The translations under genes and the position numbers were made by a program. A DNA stretch of 64,000 bases from Pelomonas sp. V22 (lineage in GTDB: Bacteria > Pseudomonadota > Gammaproteobacteria > Burkholderiales > Burkholderiaceae_C): positions 372,001 through 436,000 of the forward strand of contig NZ_JAGIXS010000002.1 of NCBI RefSeq assembly GCF_030014915.1. The letters run 5' to 3'. Of this stretch, positions 27,857-36,799 are shown piece by piece; position 1 is the first letter of the stretch, and each line of letters opens with the position of its first letter. The notes under the pieces were generated by a model. That model searched no databases, was not told the origin of the DNA, and saw nothing but the letters and a program-made list of their open reading frames with translations.

Positions 27857-28368
27857 CACCGCGTCACACGCGGCACGGCCGAGAGTGTAATCGGGAGGCG
27901 TTCTATCGCCTGCCCCTGCGTCCCCTGCAGATGGGGCTGCAAGGCACCCAAGCCCGGCACGACGAGCCCCGCCGCCAGCTCCAGCAAGGGCAGCAGCACA
28001 AAGGCCCGCTGATGCAGCCGTGGATGGGGGAGGCTCAGGCGCGGGCTGGCGATCTGCTGCTGGCCGTGGAGCAGCAGGTCCAGGTCCAGCGTGCGCGGTG
28101 CGTGGCGATAGGGCCGTTCCCGGCCATGGGCCAGCTCGATGGCCAGCAAGGCATCCAGCAGGGCCTCAGGGGCCAGACCGGTTTCCAGCGCCGCCACGGC
28201 ATTGAGAAAATCGGGGCCACCGGCGTCGACCGGCGCACTGCGGTAGGCGCCGGAGACGGCGACAAGGCGGCTGTCTGGCAAGGCGGCCAGTTCGGCCAGC
28301 GCCTGCTCCAGCGCTTGCTGGGTGTCGCCCAGATTGGCGCCCAGGCCAATGTAGGCGAGCTCTCTCAT
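27856..28368 (-). CDS. folK: 2-amino-4-hydroxy-6-hydroxymethyldihydropteridine pyrophosphokinase
   Basis: The 170-residue enzyme transfers pyrophosphate from ATP to the pterin precursor of folate. It starts MRELAYIGLGANLGD, the HPPK opening, and contains RPYRHAPRTLDLDLLLHG, the catalytic and Mg2+-binding segment, and LPHPRLHQRAFVLLPLLELA. The ATG at 28368 is 7 bp after the pcnB stop. It is the last gene of the pcnB-folK arrangement common in proteobacteria. Confidence 0.96.
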   Translation of the reverse strand: MRELAYIGLGANLGDTQQALEQALAELAALPDSRLVAVSGAYRSAPVDAGGPDFLNAVAALETGLAPEALLDALLAIELAHGRERPYRHAPRTLDLDLLLHGQQQIASPRLSLPHPRLHQRAFVLLPLLELAAGLVVPGLGALQPHLQGTQGQAIERLPITLSAVPRVTR

Positions 28369-28375
28369 CCGTTGA

Positions 28376-29932
28376 TCATTCCTGCGGGCCGGAAGCAGTA
28401 CCGCCCTCGGCCTTGCGGGCACCGCCCGGCTTGCGGCGGCGGCGGCGCTTCTTGGCGGGCGCAGCGTCACCGCCCTCCCCGTCTTCACCCTCAGGTTCTG
28501 CCCGAGGAGCAGCCGCAGCCGCCGGCTTGCGAGGCTGGCCTTGGGTCTTGGGGCTGCGCCGCTTGTCCTTCTCGCGAGCGTCTTCCAGCAGTGCTTCGCG
28601 CTCGTCGTCGCTGCCAAGGGCAAAGTCTTCCCACCAGTCGGCCAGGGCACCGTCGACCTCGCCCACGTCGGCGCGCAAGCGCAGGAAGTCGAAACCGGCG
28701 CGGTAGCGCGGCTGCTCGATCAGGCTGAACACGCTGCTGCCGCTGCGCCTCTCGAAGCGCGGTTGCATCATCCAGATCTCGCGCATGTCGGCCGCCAGCT
28801 TGCCGCGGCCGGAGATGTCGCCGATGCGGGCATCAAAGACCGCGTCGATGGCCTGCTGCAGCGCCGGAATCGTCGGCTCGCCCGATTCGCGGATCTTGGT
28901 CCACCGGTCCAGCACCTCGTGCCAGAGCATGCAGGCCAGCATGAAGCTCGGCGAGACGCCCCGGCCTTCCTGCACGCGGCGGTCGGTGTCTTCGAAGGCG
29001 AGGCGCACGAACTGACCGCGCGCGCCCTCGTAGAGCTCGCCCTTGCTGTTGAGCATGGCGTCGAGGATGGGGAAGACGCCGCGCGCCAGGCCCTGCTTGC
29101 GCAGCTGCTCCAGGCTGGCCAGCGAATGGCCGGTCTGCAGCAGCTTGATCATTTCGTCGAACAGGCGCGAGGCCGGCACATTGGCCAGCAAGGCGGCACT
29201 GGCCTTGACCGGCGCCCGCGTCTTGGGCTCGAGCTCGAAGCCCAGCTTGGCCGCAAAGCGCACGGCGCGGATGATGCGCACCGGGTCTTCGCGGTAGCGA
29301 GTCTCGGGGTCGCCGATCATGCGCAGCACGCGCTTCTTGGCGTCGGCCAGGCCGCCGTGATAGTCGACCACCAGTTGGCGCTGCGGGTCGTAGTACATCG
29401 CATTGACCGTGAAGTCGCGGCGCGCCGCATCCTCGATCTGCGGGCCCCAGACGTTGTCGCGCAGCACACGGCCCTCGGCATCGACCACATGGGCCTTGCC
29501 GGCCAGCTCGGCCTTGGACGTCTTTTCGTTGCCCGTGACCTGCTCGGCGCTCTCGGCATTGGGCAAGGCCCGGAAGGTCGAGACCTCGATCACCTCGTGC
29601 TCGCGGCCGCGGCCATAGACCACGTGGACGATGCGGAAGCGCCGGCCAATGATGAAGGCCCGGCGGAACAGGCCCTTCACCTGCTCGGGCGTGGCATTGG
29701 TGGCCACATCGAAGTCCTTGGGCCGCCAGCCGAGCAGCAGGTCGCGCACGGCGCCGCCGACGATGTAGGCCTCGAAGCCGGCCTCGGTCAGCGTCTGCAC
29801 CACGCGCACGGCACGCTCGTCGAGCAGCGTCGGATCGATGCCGTGCTCAGCCACCTGCACCTCGACCCGCTTGCCCAGCGAGGTGGCGCCGGCAGCCTTG
29901 CCGAACAGCTTGTCGATGAATTTCTTGATCAT
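28376..29932 (-). CDS. pcnB: Poly(A) polymerase I
   Basis: The 518-residue protein adds poly(A) tails to RNA 3' ends. The nucleotidyltransferase centre is visible in AYIVGGAVRDLLLGWRPKDF, followed by DVATNATPEQVKGLFRR. The following RRFRIVHVVYGRGREHEVIE fits PcnB more than a CCA-adding enzyme, and the long basic C-terminal tail (KKRRRRRKPGG) is typical of PcnB RNA binding. It overlaps the HAD gene by 4 bp. Confidence 0.95.
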   Translation of the reverse strand: MIKKFIDKLFGKAAGATSLGKRVEVQVAEHGIDPTLLDERAVRVVQTLTEAGFEAYIVGGAVRDLLLGWRPKDFDVATNATPEQVKGLFRRAFIIGRRFRIVHVVYGRGREHEVIEVSTFRALPNAESAEQVTGNEKTSKAELAGKAHVVDAEGRVLRDNVWGPQIEDAARRDFTVNAMYYDPQRQLVVDYHGGLADAKKRVLRMIGDPETRYREDPVRIIRAVRFAAKLGFELEPKTRAPVKASAALLANVPASRLFDEMIKLLQTGHSLASLEQLRKQGLARGVFPILDAMLNSKGELYEGARGQFVRLAFEDTDRRVQEGRGVSPSFMLACMLWHEVLDRWTKIRESGEPTIPALQQAIDAVFDARIGDISGRGKLAADMREIWMMQPRFERRSGSSVFSLIEQPRYRAGFDFLRLRADVGEVDGALADWWEDFALGSDDEREALLEDAREKDKRRSPKTQGQPRKPAAAAAPRAEPEGEDGEGGDAAPAKKRRRRRKPGGARKAEGGTASGPQE

Positions 29933-30600
29933 GCTTCGAAGAGTTTCAAAAGAGGCCAGCCGCGTGCAGCGGCGATGTCGGCCAGGGCCGGCGTTGGATT
30001 GGTCGCCACCGGGTGGCTGACCTGCTCCAGGAGCGGCAGGTCATTGACCGAGTCGCTGTAGAACGTGGTCCGTTCGAAGTCCTGCCATTGTCGCCCCTCG
30101 CTCGCCAGCCAATCCCGCACCCGGCTGATCTTGCCGGCCTGGAACGAGGGCACGCCGTCAATGCGACCGTTGTACTCGCCTGCCGCGTTGCGTTGCAGCT
30201 TCACCGCGATCAGGTGTTCGACACCAAAGGCCGCCGCGATCGGCGCCGTGACGAACTCATTGGTCGCGGTGACGATGGCCACCAGGTCCCCTGCGTCTTG
30301 ATGCTGGCGCACCAGGGCGCGAGCATTGTCGCGCATCAGCGGCGCCATCACCTCGGCCATGAAGCGGGCGCGGGCCGCCTCGGCCTCGGCAGGCGGGCGC
30401 GAGCGCCAGACCGAGGTGGCGAAGTCGATGTAGGCATCGACATCGAGCTCGCCACGCTGGTACTGGGCGTAGAACTCGTCGTTGCGAGCCGCCCAGGCGG
30501 CGCCATCGGCCCAGCCGATCCTGACCATGTATTCGCCGAAGGCGTGGTCGGAGTCCTGGGGGATCAGGGTGCCGTCAAGGTCGAACAGGGTCAGGTTCAT
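29929..30600 (-). CDS. HAD-family hydrolase, phosphoserine phosphatase-like
   Basis: The 223-residue HAD-IB-type hydrolase has motif I FDLDGTLIPQDSD at its start, motif II VTATNEFV, the lysine in QAGKISRV, and motif III FYSDSVNDLPLLE. These form a phosphoaspartate centre with Mg2+. Enzymes of this subfamily dephosphorylate small molecules such as histidinol phosphate, phosphoserine or lipid-linked precursors; the substrate here is unclear. I start at the ATG at 30600, which overlaps the hda stop (ATGA). The downstream end overlaps pcnB. Confidence 0.92.
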   Translation of the reverse strand: MNLTLFDLDGTLIPQDSDHAFGEYMVRIGWADGAAWAARNDEFYAQYQRGELDVDAYIDFATSVWRSRPPAEAEAARARFMAEVMAPLMRDNARALVRQHQDAGDLVAIVTATNEFVTAPIAAAFGVEHLIAVKLQRNAAGEYNGRIDGVPSFQAGKISRVRDWLASEGRQWQDFERTTFYSDSVNDLPLLEQVSHPVATNPTPALADIAAARGWPLLKLFEA

Positions 30601-31283
30601 GGTTCTTGGGGAGCGTCGTCGGCCAGCATCTGGCGCAGCAGCGGCACGGTGACGGCACGCTTGTGGGCGAGGGCAAATTCGTCCAGCCGATCCAGCAGGC
30701 GCATCAGGTGTTTCAAGTCGCGGGCGAAGCGGGTGAGCAGGTAGTCCATCACCTCGTCGCCGAGGAAGATGCCGCGCCGGTCGGCCTCGCGCCGCAGGGC
30801 CGAACGGGTCTCGGCTTCGGAGAGCGGCTGCAGCGCGAAGGTGGGGCCCCAGCCGAGACGGGTGCGCAGGTCTTCCCGAAGCTCCAGGTCCACCGGCGGC
30901 GCCGTGCCACTGGCCACCACGGCGAGACCATGGGTGGCCGCTTCGACAAAAAGCGTGAAAGCCGCGTGCTGCTGGCCGGCATCGAAACGCTGGCAATCGT
31001 CCAGCAGCAGCAGCGAGGGCTCAACCGGCAGCTCCCAGGGCAAGGCGGTATCGGCGTCATACCAGCCGACCTGGGCGCCATTGGCCTGCCAGGCCTGGGC
31101 CAGCGCCCGCAGGCAATGCGTCTTGCCGCTGCCGGGCGGGCCCCAAATGAACACGGGCGGCCCGCCCGCGCCGAGCTGGCGCAGCTGGGCCAACAGGCCG
31201 GCGTTCGCGCCGGGCACGAAGTTCTCGAACGTGTATTCGGGGTCTGGGCCGATGGCCAGCGGTATCTGCTTCAACAAGAACAA
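30597..31283 (-). CDS. hda: DnaA regulatory inactivator Hda
   Basis: This 228-residue AAA+ protein promotes hydrolysis of DnaA-ATP after initiation, together with the sliding clamp. The N-terminus, MFLLKQIPLAIG, holds a clamp-binding-like segment of the QL(S/D)LPL class. Walker A is GPPGSGKTHCL, Walker B LLLLDDCQRF, and the sensor regions follow. It is shorter than DnaA and lacks the DNA-binding domain IV, as expected. It lies 8 bp after the AI-2E permease gene. Confidence 0.94.
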   Translation of the reverse strand: MFLLKQIPLAIGPDPEYTFENFVPGANAGLLAQLRQLGAGGPPVFIWGPPGSGKTHCLRALAQAWQANGAQVGWYDADTALPWELPVEPSLLLLDDCQRFDAGQQHAAFTLFVEAATHGLAVVASGTAPPVDLELREDLRTRLGWGPTFALQPLSEAETRSALRREADRRGIFLGDEVMDYLLTRFARDLKHLMRLLDRLDEFALAHKRAVTVPLLRQMLADDAPQEP

Positions 31284-31291
31284 CTCACTCG

Positions 31292-32353
31292 TCAGCCCTG
31301 GTACAGCGGGCTGTCCAGGTAGGCACGGCGGGCATGGCGCAGCGCCACCACGCCCAGCGCGCTCAGCGGCAGCGCGATCAGCACGCCCACAAAACCAAAC
31401 AAATGGCCAAAGGCCAGCAGCGCGAAGATCACCATCAGCGGCGACAGCCCGATGCGCTCGCCCACCAGGCGGGGCGTCAGGAAGAAGCCTTCGATCAACT
31501 GGCCGAGGCCGAACACCACCACCACGGCCAGCAGGCCGTACAGATTGGCAAACTGCAGCAGGCCGGCCAGCAGGGCCAGCAGCAGGCCGAGGCCGAAGCC
31601 CAGGTAGGGAATGAAGACCGCCATGCCGGTGAACACGCCGATGGGCAGGGCCAGGTCGAAGCCGGCCAGGGCCAGGCCCGTGCTGTAGAAGATGGCCAGG
31701 GCGCCCATCACCAGCAACTGGCCGCGCAGGTATTGGCCCAGCATGGCATCACATTCAGACAGGAAGCCGCCCACGGGCTCGCGCAGCCGCGGCGGCACCA
31801 GGTTCCAGCCGCGCTCCAGCAGCACCGGCCAGTCATGCAGCAGATAGAACAGCACGACCGGCAACAGCACCAGGTTGCCCACCAGCGTCAGCAGCAAGCT
31901 GCCGCCGATGCGGGCCGAGCTGAGCGCCGTGGCCAGCCAGTCTTCCAGGTTGGCATCCAGGTACTTCAGCACGAAGGCCTTGATGCTGACGATGTCGAGC
32001 GACACGTCGATGCCGACCTGCTTGAGCAGCGGCGCGAGGTAGACATTGGCCTTGCTGGCGAGGATGGGGATTTGCTCGCGCAGCAGCGGCAACTCCTTGC
32101 TGAGGATGGGCACGATCAAAAGCACCAGGGCCAGCAGGACGAGGACCGCCATCAGCTCCACCAGCACCACGGCCAGCAGGCGCGGCACGCGGCGGCGGGT
32201 CAGCTGGCTCACCAGCGGATGCAGGGCATAGGCCAGCACGCCGGCCGCAATGAAGGGCGCCAGCACCGGCTTGAGCAACCAGATCAGCGCGAACGCTGCA
32301 AAGGCCAGGGCGATCCAGGCCAGGGTCAGGCGTTGACGTTGACTGAGCTTCAT
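31292..32353 (-). CDS. AI-2E family transporter (PerM-like permease)
   Basis: The 353-residue membrane protein has about eight helices and family features such as LKPVLAPFIAAGVLAYALHP at the N-terminus and LVGERIGLSPLMVIFALLAF near the C-terminus. Family members export autoinducer-2 or act as Na+/H+ antiporters; assignment beyond the family is not possible. It lies just upstream of hda in the same orientation, an arrangement common in Burkholderiales, where purM often lies on its other side. Here SirB1 takes that place. Confidence 0.92.
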   Translation of the reverse strand: MKLSQRQRLTLAWIALAFAAFALIWLLKPVLAPFIAAGVLAYALHPLVSQLTRRRVPRLLAVVLVELMAVLVLLALVLLIVPILSKELPLLREQIPILASKANVYLAPLLKQVGIDVSLDIVSIKAFVLKYLDANLEDWLATALSSARIGGSLLLTLVGNLVLLPVVLFYLLHDWPVLLERGWNLVPPRLREPVGGFLSECDAMLGQYLRGQLLVMGALAIFYSTGLALAGFDLALPIGVFTGMAVFIPYLGFGLGLLLALLAGLLQFANLYGLLAVVVVFGLGQLIEGFFLTPRLVGERIGLSPLMVIFALLAFGHLFGFVGVLIALPLSALGVVALRHARRAYLDSPLYQG

Positions 32354-32419
32354 GGCGGCTTGGAGGGGCGATGGAAGGGTGGGCGCTGCACGGGGCGCGC
32401 CGATTCTATGTGGCAGATT

Positions 32420-33289
32420 TCAGTGCAGCGCCGGGCCGTCGCGGCGGCGCAGTTCATCGAGCCGCTGGCGCTGCTCGGCCCGGTCGGGCGCCTGCTCGGC
32501 ATGGTCCAGGTAGAACTCCAGGTCGGCCGCCGCAGCACTCCAGTGGCCCAGGGCCTCCAGTACCAGGCTGCGGTCGCGGCGCTCGGCCAGCTCATCAGGC
32601 AGCAGCAGCACCAGGCGCTGCTGCACCGGCAACAGGCGTTCCCAGTCGGATTGGGCGCGGTGGATCTCTTTCAGATTGCGCAGCATGCGGGCCAGTACCT
32701 GGCGGGGCGAGGCGGCTTGTAGAAAAAGCTCCAGCGGCAGGTCCACGTCGCCGGCCAGGCCGGCGCTCTGCCGGTAGGGCTGCAAGGCTTCGTCCAGCTC
32801 GCTGCGCGAGAGCGAGCGGCCGCTGAACGGATCCAGCATCACCTCGCCCTGGGACAGGTGCAGCTTGATCAGGAAATGCCCCGGAAAGGCCACGCCGCGC
32901 GCCTGCAGGCCGATCTGGCTGGCCAGCTCCAGGTAGATCACGGCCAGCGTGATCGGGATGCCACGCCGCGTAGCCAGCACATGGTGCACATAGCTGTTGC
33001 CGGCCTCGTAGTAGTTGTTGACGTTGCCGGCGAAGCCAAGCTCGGTATGGAAGTAGCGGTTCAGCGCGCGCAGGCGGTGCGCACTCGGGGCATCGGCCGG
33101 CAAACGCTGCAAGAGGCGCCGAGCCAGCGTGTCGACCTCGGCCTGGACGGCCTGCACATCGAGCTGCGGGAATTCATCCTGGCCGATGGCGATGGCCGCC
33201 TCCAGCAGGTTGATGCTGGCATCCTCGGCCACCAGGCTGGCGAAATACTCCAGCGCCGAAGGGGCATGCAGACGCAGCGAGGAACTCAT
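32420..33289 (-). CDS. SirB1-family protein with transglutaminase-like fold
   Basis: The 289-residue protein has the SirB1 core: YYEAGNSYVHHVLATRRGIP, then ITLAVIYLELASQIGL and GVAFPGHFLIK. A TPR-like helical C-terminus follows. The fold is transglutaminase-like, but the usual catalytic cysteine is not evident. The role of bacterial SirB1 proteins is not settled. It lies 18 bp after murJ. Confidence 0.92.
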   Translation of the reverse strand: MSSSLRLHAPSALEYFASLVAEDASINLLEAAIAIGQDEFPQLDVQAVQAEVDTLARRLLQRLPADAPSAHRLRALNRYFHTELGFAGNVNNYYEAGNSYVHHVLATRRGIPITLAVIYLELASQIGLQARGVAFPGHFLIKLHLSQGEVMLDPFSGRSLSRSELDEALQPYRQSAGLAGDVDLPLELFLQAASPRQVLARMLRNLKEIHRAQSDWERLLPVQQRLVLLLPDELAERRDRSLVLEALGHWSAAAADLEFYLDHAEQAPDRAEQRQRLDELRRRDGPALH

Positions 33290-33307
33290 GGCCCGAGTTT
33301 ATGGATC

Positions 33308-34870
33308 TCAGCCGCGCCGGACAAACTGCCGCAGCTTGAGGCCGCTCAGCAGCAGCACCGCAAAGTACAGCAGGGCCGAGCCTGCCAGGCAACCCGCCAT
33401 GGCAAAGGCACGCATCACGCCATGCTGGCCGAGGGCGATCCAGTCGATCCGAGTGGCCAGCAGGTATTGCAATCCACCCATGGCGGCGCTGGCCACCAGC
33501 ACTCGCAGGGCGAACAAGGCCCAGCCCGGCAGCGGCTGGTAGCTGCCCCGGCGGCGCAGCCCCCAGAGCAGCAGGCCGGCATTCAGCAATGCACCCAGGC
33601 CTATCGACAGCGTCAGGCCGGCGGCACCAAGGAAAGGCACGAACAGCGCATTGAGCAGCTGCGTCAGCACCAGCACGCCAATGGCGATGCGCACCGGCGT
33701 GCGCGTGTCCTGCTTGGCGTAATAGCCAGGTGCCAGCACCTTGATCGCCACCAGGCCCAACAGGCCGGCGCCATAGCCCATCACGGCCCGGCTGGTGTTG
33801 GCCACATCCAGGGCCTGGAACTTCTTGTAGTGGTAGAGCACGGCCACCATGGGCTCGGGGAAGACCAGCAGCGCCACCGCGCAAGGCAGGCCGAACAGCA
33901 CCACCAAGCGCAGACCCCAGTCCAGCAGGTCGGAATAGCCCTTGCCCTCCCCCTTGGCCTGGGCAGCCGAGAGCTGGGGCGTCAGCACTACGCCGAGGGC
34001 CACGCCCAGCAGGGCGATCGGGAACTCCATCAGCCGGTCCGCGAGGCTGACCCAGGTGGCCACGCCCTCGCCGATGAAGGTCGAGATCTGCGTGTTGATC
34101 ATCAGCGAGATCTGCGCCACCGCCACGCCAAAGATCGCCGGCGCCATCTGCGTCAGCACCCGCTGCACGCCGGCTTGCTGCCAGGAGCGACGCAGCGCCG
34201 CCGGCGACAGACCGATGCGTGGCAACAGACCCAGGCGCTTGAGCGCTGGCACCTGAACCGCCAGTTGCAGCAGCCCGCCCAGCATCACGCCGATGGCCAG
34301 CGAATAGATGGGCTGCCAGCCCCAGGCCTGCAGGCGCGGCACCAGCAGCCAAGCCGAGGCGATCACCGAAAGATTGAGCAGCACCGGCGTGGCAGCAGGC
34401 ACCATGAACTTCTTCCAGGTATTGAGAATGCCAGCCGACAAGGCCACCAGGGACATGCAGCCGATGTAGGGGAACATCCAGCGCGTCATCACAACCGCGG
34501 CTTCCCGGCCACCCTCCTTCAGGCCCGCCCCCAGCATCCAGACCAGCAGCGGCGCGCCGATCACCCCGAGCACGCAGGTCAGCACCAGGGCCCAGGTCAG
34601 CACGGTGGCAACGGCATTGATCAACTCGCGCGTCGGCTCGTCACCGTCCTTGGCCCGCGTGGCGGCCAGCACCGGCACGAAGGCCTGGGAAAATGCGCCC
34701 TCGGCAAACAGTCGGCGCAGCAGGTTCGGAATCCGAAAGGCGACCTGGAAGGCGTCCGTCAGCGCCGAGGCCCCGAACAGCGCCGCCACCAGGCTTTCCC
34801 GCAGCAAACCGGTGATGCGCGACACCAGGGTCAGGACGGAAACAAAGGAAGCGGCGCGCAGCAGATTCAT
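33308..34870 (-). CDS. murJ: Lipid II flippase MurJ
   Basis: The 520-residue inner-membrane protein flips lipid-linked peptidoglycan precursor. It opens with SFVSVLTLVSRITGLLRESL, the conserved MurJ start with its cytoplasmic RxxG, and has FRIPNLLRRLFAEGAFSQAF, GVALGVVLTPQLS, and about fourteen membrane segments in MOP-type order. The start faces rpsT across a 137-bp gap, as in many betaproteobacteria. Confidence 0.96.
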   Translation of the reverse strand: MNLLRAASFVSVLTLVSRITGLLRESLVAALFGASALTDAFQVAFRIPNLLRRLFAEGAFSQAFVPVLAATRAKDGDEPTRELINAVATVLTWALVLTCVLGVIGAPLLVWMLGAGLKEGGREAAVVMTRWMFPYIGCMSLVALSAGILNTWKKFMVPAATPVLLNLSVIASAWLLVPRLQAWGWQPIYSLAIGVMLGGLLQLAVQVPALKRLGLLPRIGLSPAALRRSWQQAGVQRVLTQMAPAIFGVAVAQISLMINTQISTFIGEGVATWVSLADRLMEFPIALLGVALGVVLTPQLSAAQAKGEGKGYSDLLDWGLRLVVLFGLPCAVALLVFPEPMVAVLYHYKKFQALDVANTSRAVMGYGAGLLGLVAIKVLAPGYYAKQDTRTPVRIAIGVLVLTQLLNALFVPFLGAAGLTLSIGLGALLNAGLLLWGLRRRGSYQPLPGWALFALRVLVASAAMGGLQYLLATRIDWIALGQHGVMRAFAMAGCLAGSALLYFAVLLLSGLKLRQFVRRG

Positions 34871-34967
34871 CGGCAGGATGTCGGTCGGAGCGCCGCATTA
34901 TCTCCGTGCGAAAGCGCCATCTGAACCGCGCATGGCGGTAAACCCTTCTCCAGCTCTGCAAAACTGC

Positions 34968-34973
34968 TATACT
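34968..34973 (+). promoter_or_regulatory. rpsT: -10 element of the rpsT promoter
   Basis: TATACT in the context TGCTATACTCGCGG lies 34 bp upstream of rpsT's start codon. The -35 hexamer is poor. The context resembles the rpsP and rplS promoters. Confidence 0.6.
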
Positions 34974-35007
34974 CGCGGTCTTTGCACCAACTGGGTAGAT
35001 TCACAGC

Positions 35008-35304
35008 ATGGCAACCTCTTCCAAAGCCAAGAAGAAGACCGTCCGTTTGGCATCGGGCCGCAAGCGCGCTCGCCAGGACGTCAAGCTCAACGCAGCCAAC
35101 ACGGCTCTGCGCTCCAAATTCCGCACGGTCATCAAGAACGTGCAAAAGGCCGTTGTCGCTGGCGACAAGCCAAAGGCCGCCGAACTGTTCAAGGCCGCTC
35201 AGGCCGTGATCGACTCGGTTGCCGACAAGGGCATCTTCCACAAGAACAAGGCCGCTCGCCACAAGAGCCGCCTGTCCGCCAAGATCAAGGCGCTGGCCGC
35301 CTAA
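35008..35304 (+). CDS. rpsT: 30S ribosomal protein S20
   Basis: The 98-residue, highly basic protein begins [20 protein letters not shown] and ends in [15 protein letters not shown], clear S20 signatures. It binds 16S rRNA near the bottom of the 30S body. It is monocistronic, with its own promoter and a strong terminator, divergent from murJ. Confidence 0.98.
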   Translation: MATSSKAKKKTVRLASGRKRARQDVKLNAANTALRSKFRTVIKNVQKAVVAGDKPKAAELFKAAQAVIDSVADKGIFHKNKAARHKSRLSAKIKALAA

Positions 35305-35327
35305 TAGCCAGCTCTGGTGCAAAGCTC

Positions 35328-35351
35328 AAAGCCCGCTTCGGCGGGCTTTTT
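35328..35351 (+). terminator. Rho-independent terminator of rpsT
   Basis: GCCCGC-TTCG-GCGGGC with an AAA/TTT extension is followed by a T-run (TTTTTG). It lies 24 bp after the rpsT stop codon. Confidence 0.93.
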
Positions 35352-35389
35352 GTTTGTGCTCTCCATCGCCGCCGCAGCAGCAGCTTCAT

Positions 35390-36148
35390 TCAGCGTGGCG
35401 CTGACGTTTCGTTTTGACTGCGAAGCGCCACCCATTCCGACACCGCTGCGGCCACCCACGGTGGATCATCCTGCGGCAGATCATGGCCGGCTGCCGTGTG
35501 CATGCGCAGCGGCACCCCCCAGGCGCGGCTCAGCGTCTGCGAACAACGCCAGTCCACCAGGCCATCACCAAGGCTGCACAGCAGCAGCATGGGCGGTTCA
35601 GGTCGCGCACGACTGGCACGAAAACGCAAGGCAGCAAGCAACTGACGCCACGCGTTGCTCAATCGCACCCTGGAGGACACGCCGTCGCCCGCCGATGCAG
35701 AACGAACGAATCCCAGAAACTGCAGCGGCGCCAGGGGCCGCAGCCGCCGGAGCACGGGACTGAAAGGCCGCAGGCTGGTGTTGATCAACACGGCGCCGCG
35801 CACCTCTTGCGGATACCGCGCCGCCCACTCGCTGGCAATCAGGGCACCGAGCGACATGGCGAGCAGATGGACAGGCGCGCCCACACCTCGCCGCTGCAGG
35901 TCGGCCCGGCAGGCTTCAACCAAGGCTGCAATCGAACTGGGGCTGGATTGATCACGCAATTCGCCATGCCCCGGCAGGTCCAGCAGCAGTACCCGCACAT
36001 CGGGCTGCAGCTTGGCCAGTTGGTTGACGAAGACCCTTGGAAACTCGCCCCAGTTCGTGCCCGCTCGGCTGAGACCCCGCAGCAATACCCAAGTCACGGG
36101 CTCAGACGAAGCACTGGTGAGGTCGGGAATGGCGGCTGAAGACAACAT
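35390..36148 (-). CDS. Alpha/beta-fold hydrolase
   Basis: The 252-residue protein has an alpha/beta hydrolase order: WVLLRGLSRAGTNWG near the oxyanion region, LLLDLPGHGEL, the nucleophile elbow HLLAMSLGAL, then a late histidine in TAAGHDLPQDDP. The elbow reads A-M-S-L-G rather than G-x-S-x-G; the serine is kept. Esterase, lipase or thioesterase activity is possible. No close neighbours suggest a pathway. It converges with rpsT. Confidence 0.82.
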   Translation of the reverse strand: MLSSAAIPDLTSASSEPVTWVLLRGLSRAGTNWGEFPRVFVNQLAKLQPDVRVLLLDLPGHGELRDQSSPSSIAALVEACRADLQRRGVGAPVHLLAMSLGALIASEWAARYPQEVRGAVLINTSLRPFSPVLRRLRPLAPLQFLGFVRSASAGDGVSSRVRLSNAWRQLLAALRFRASRARPEPPMLLLCSLGDGLVDWRCSQTLSRAWGVPLRMHTAAGHDLPQDDPPWVAAAVSEWVALRSQNETSAPR

Positions 36149-36247
36149 TGGCGCAAGGTTATCTCAAGCGAGCTGCGTGCCACACCCCCGAAATGCGCCC
36201 CGTAGGCGCCACGAGACAAGCCCTGAAGCCGGGTTCGGTGACGCCCT

Positions 36248-36580
36248 TCAGCTTTTCCTGGGCGGCGCTTCGGGCAGCAGACAGGCCTCTGCGACCTGCA
36301 ACTGGTTGTCGCGCGCGAAATTCATGACGAAGTCCCAGGCCATCGGTTCGATGGCCTTCAGTTCCTCGTTCACGATCACGCACTTGATACCGTTGATCAC
36401 GCGAGGCACGCAGTAGGGCGAGTAGCCGATGTGGTCGCCGATGCGGCCGGTGTTGCCACCAGGGCGGAAGCAGGACATGGCGCCCGCCAAACGCTCGGCC
36501 CAGTCGCTGGGACGGAAGGTGCGCCCTTCCAGGGTCAGTCCCTGGATGAACACTTCGCGCGGTTTGGGCGGCAGACTCAT
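36248..36580 (-). CDS. DUF3579 family protein
   Basis: The 110-residue protein begins MSLPPKPREVFIQGLTLEGR, with DWAERLAGAMSCFRPGG and YCVPRVINGIKCVIVNEEL, all typical of DUF3579. Function is unknown. It is divergent from argD, as often seen in betaproteobacteria, which suggests a link to arginine metabolism or shared control. The ATG at 36580 fits the family length; the long upstream frame crosses argD on the opposite strand. Confidence 0.92.
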   Translation of the reverse strand: MSLPPKPREVFIQGLTLEGRTFRPSDWAERLAGAMSCFRPGGNTGRIGDHIGYSPYCVPRVINGIKCVIVNEELKAIEPMAWDFVMNFARDNQLQVAEACLLPEAPPRKS

Positions 36581-36799
36581 GGGCTCGCTAAGCGGGGCAG
36601 ACAACTCGGGGCGGCAGGCCCTCGAGACAACGGCCACTATTGTGCCTTGTTGCGGCGCAGCAAGCGTGCAACAAAGTCGCACCGCCCGATTGACAGAGCG
36701 CACGCCGAACGGCCCGACCTGGGGTCGACCCGTAGAATCATCGGCCGGCCTGCCTTGCGGGTCAGTCCCTCCCCCTTCCCCTATTGCACTGGAGAGTTG

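Noticed and set aside
28541-30061. 506-residue plus-strand frame opposite pcnB
   Set aside because: Shadow of pcnB, whose motifs and overlaps with its neighbours are convincing.
36690-36738. TTGACA and TAGAAT as an argD promoter
   Set aside because: The hexamers are 37 bp apart, far from the 16-18 bp needed, and no better partner was found for either.
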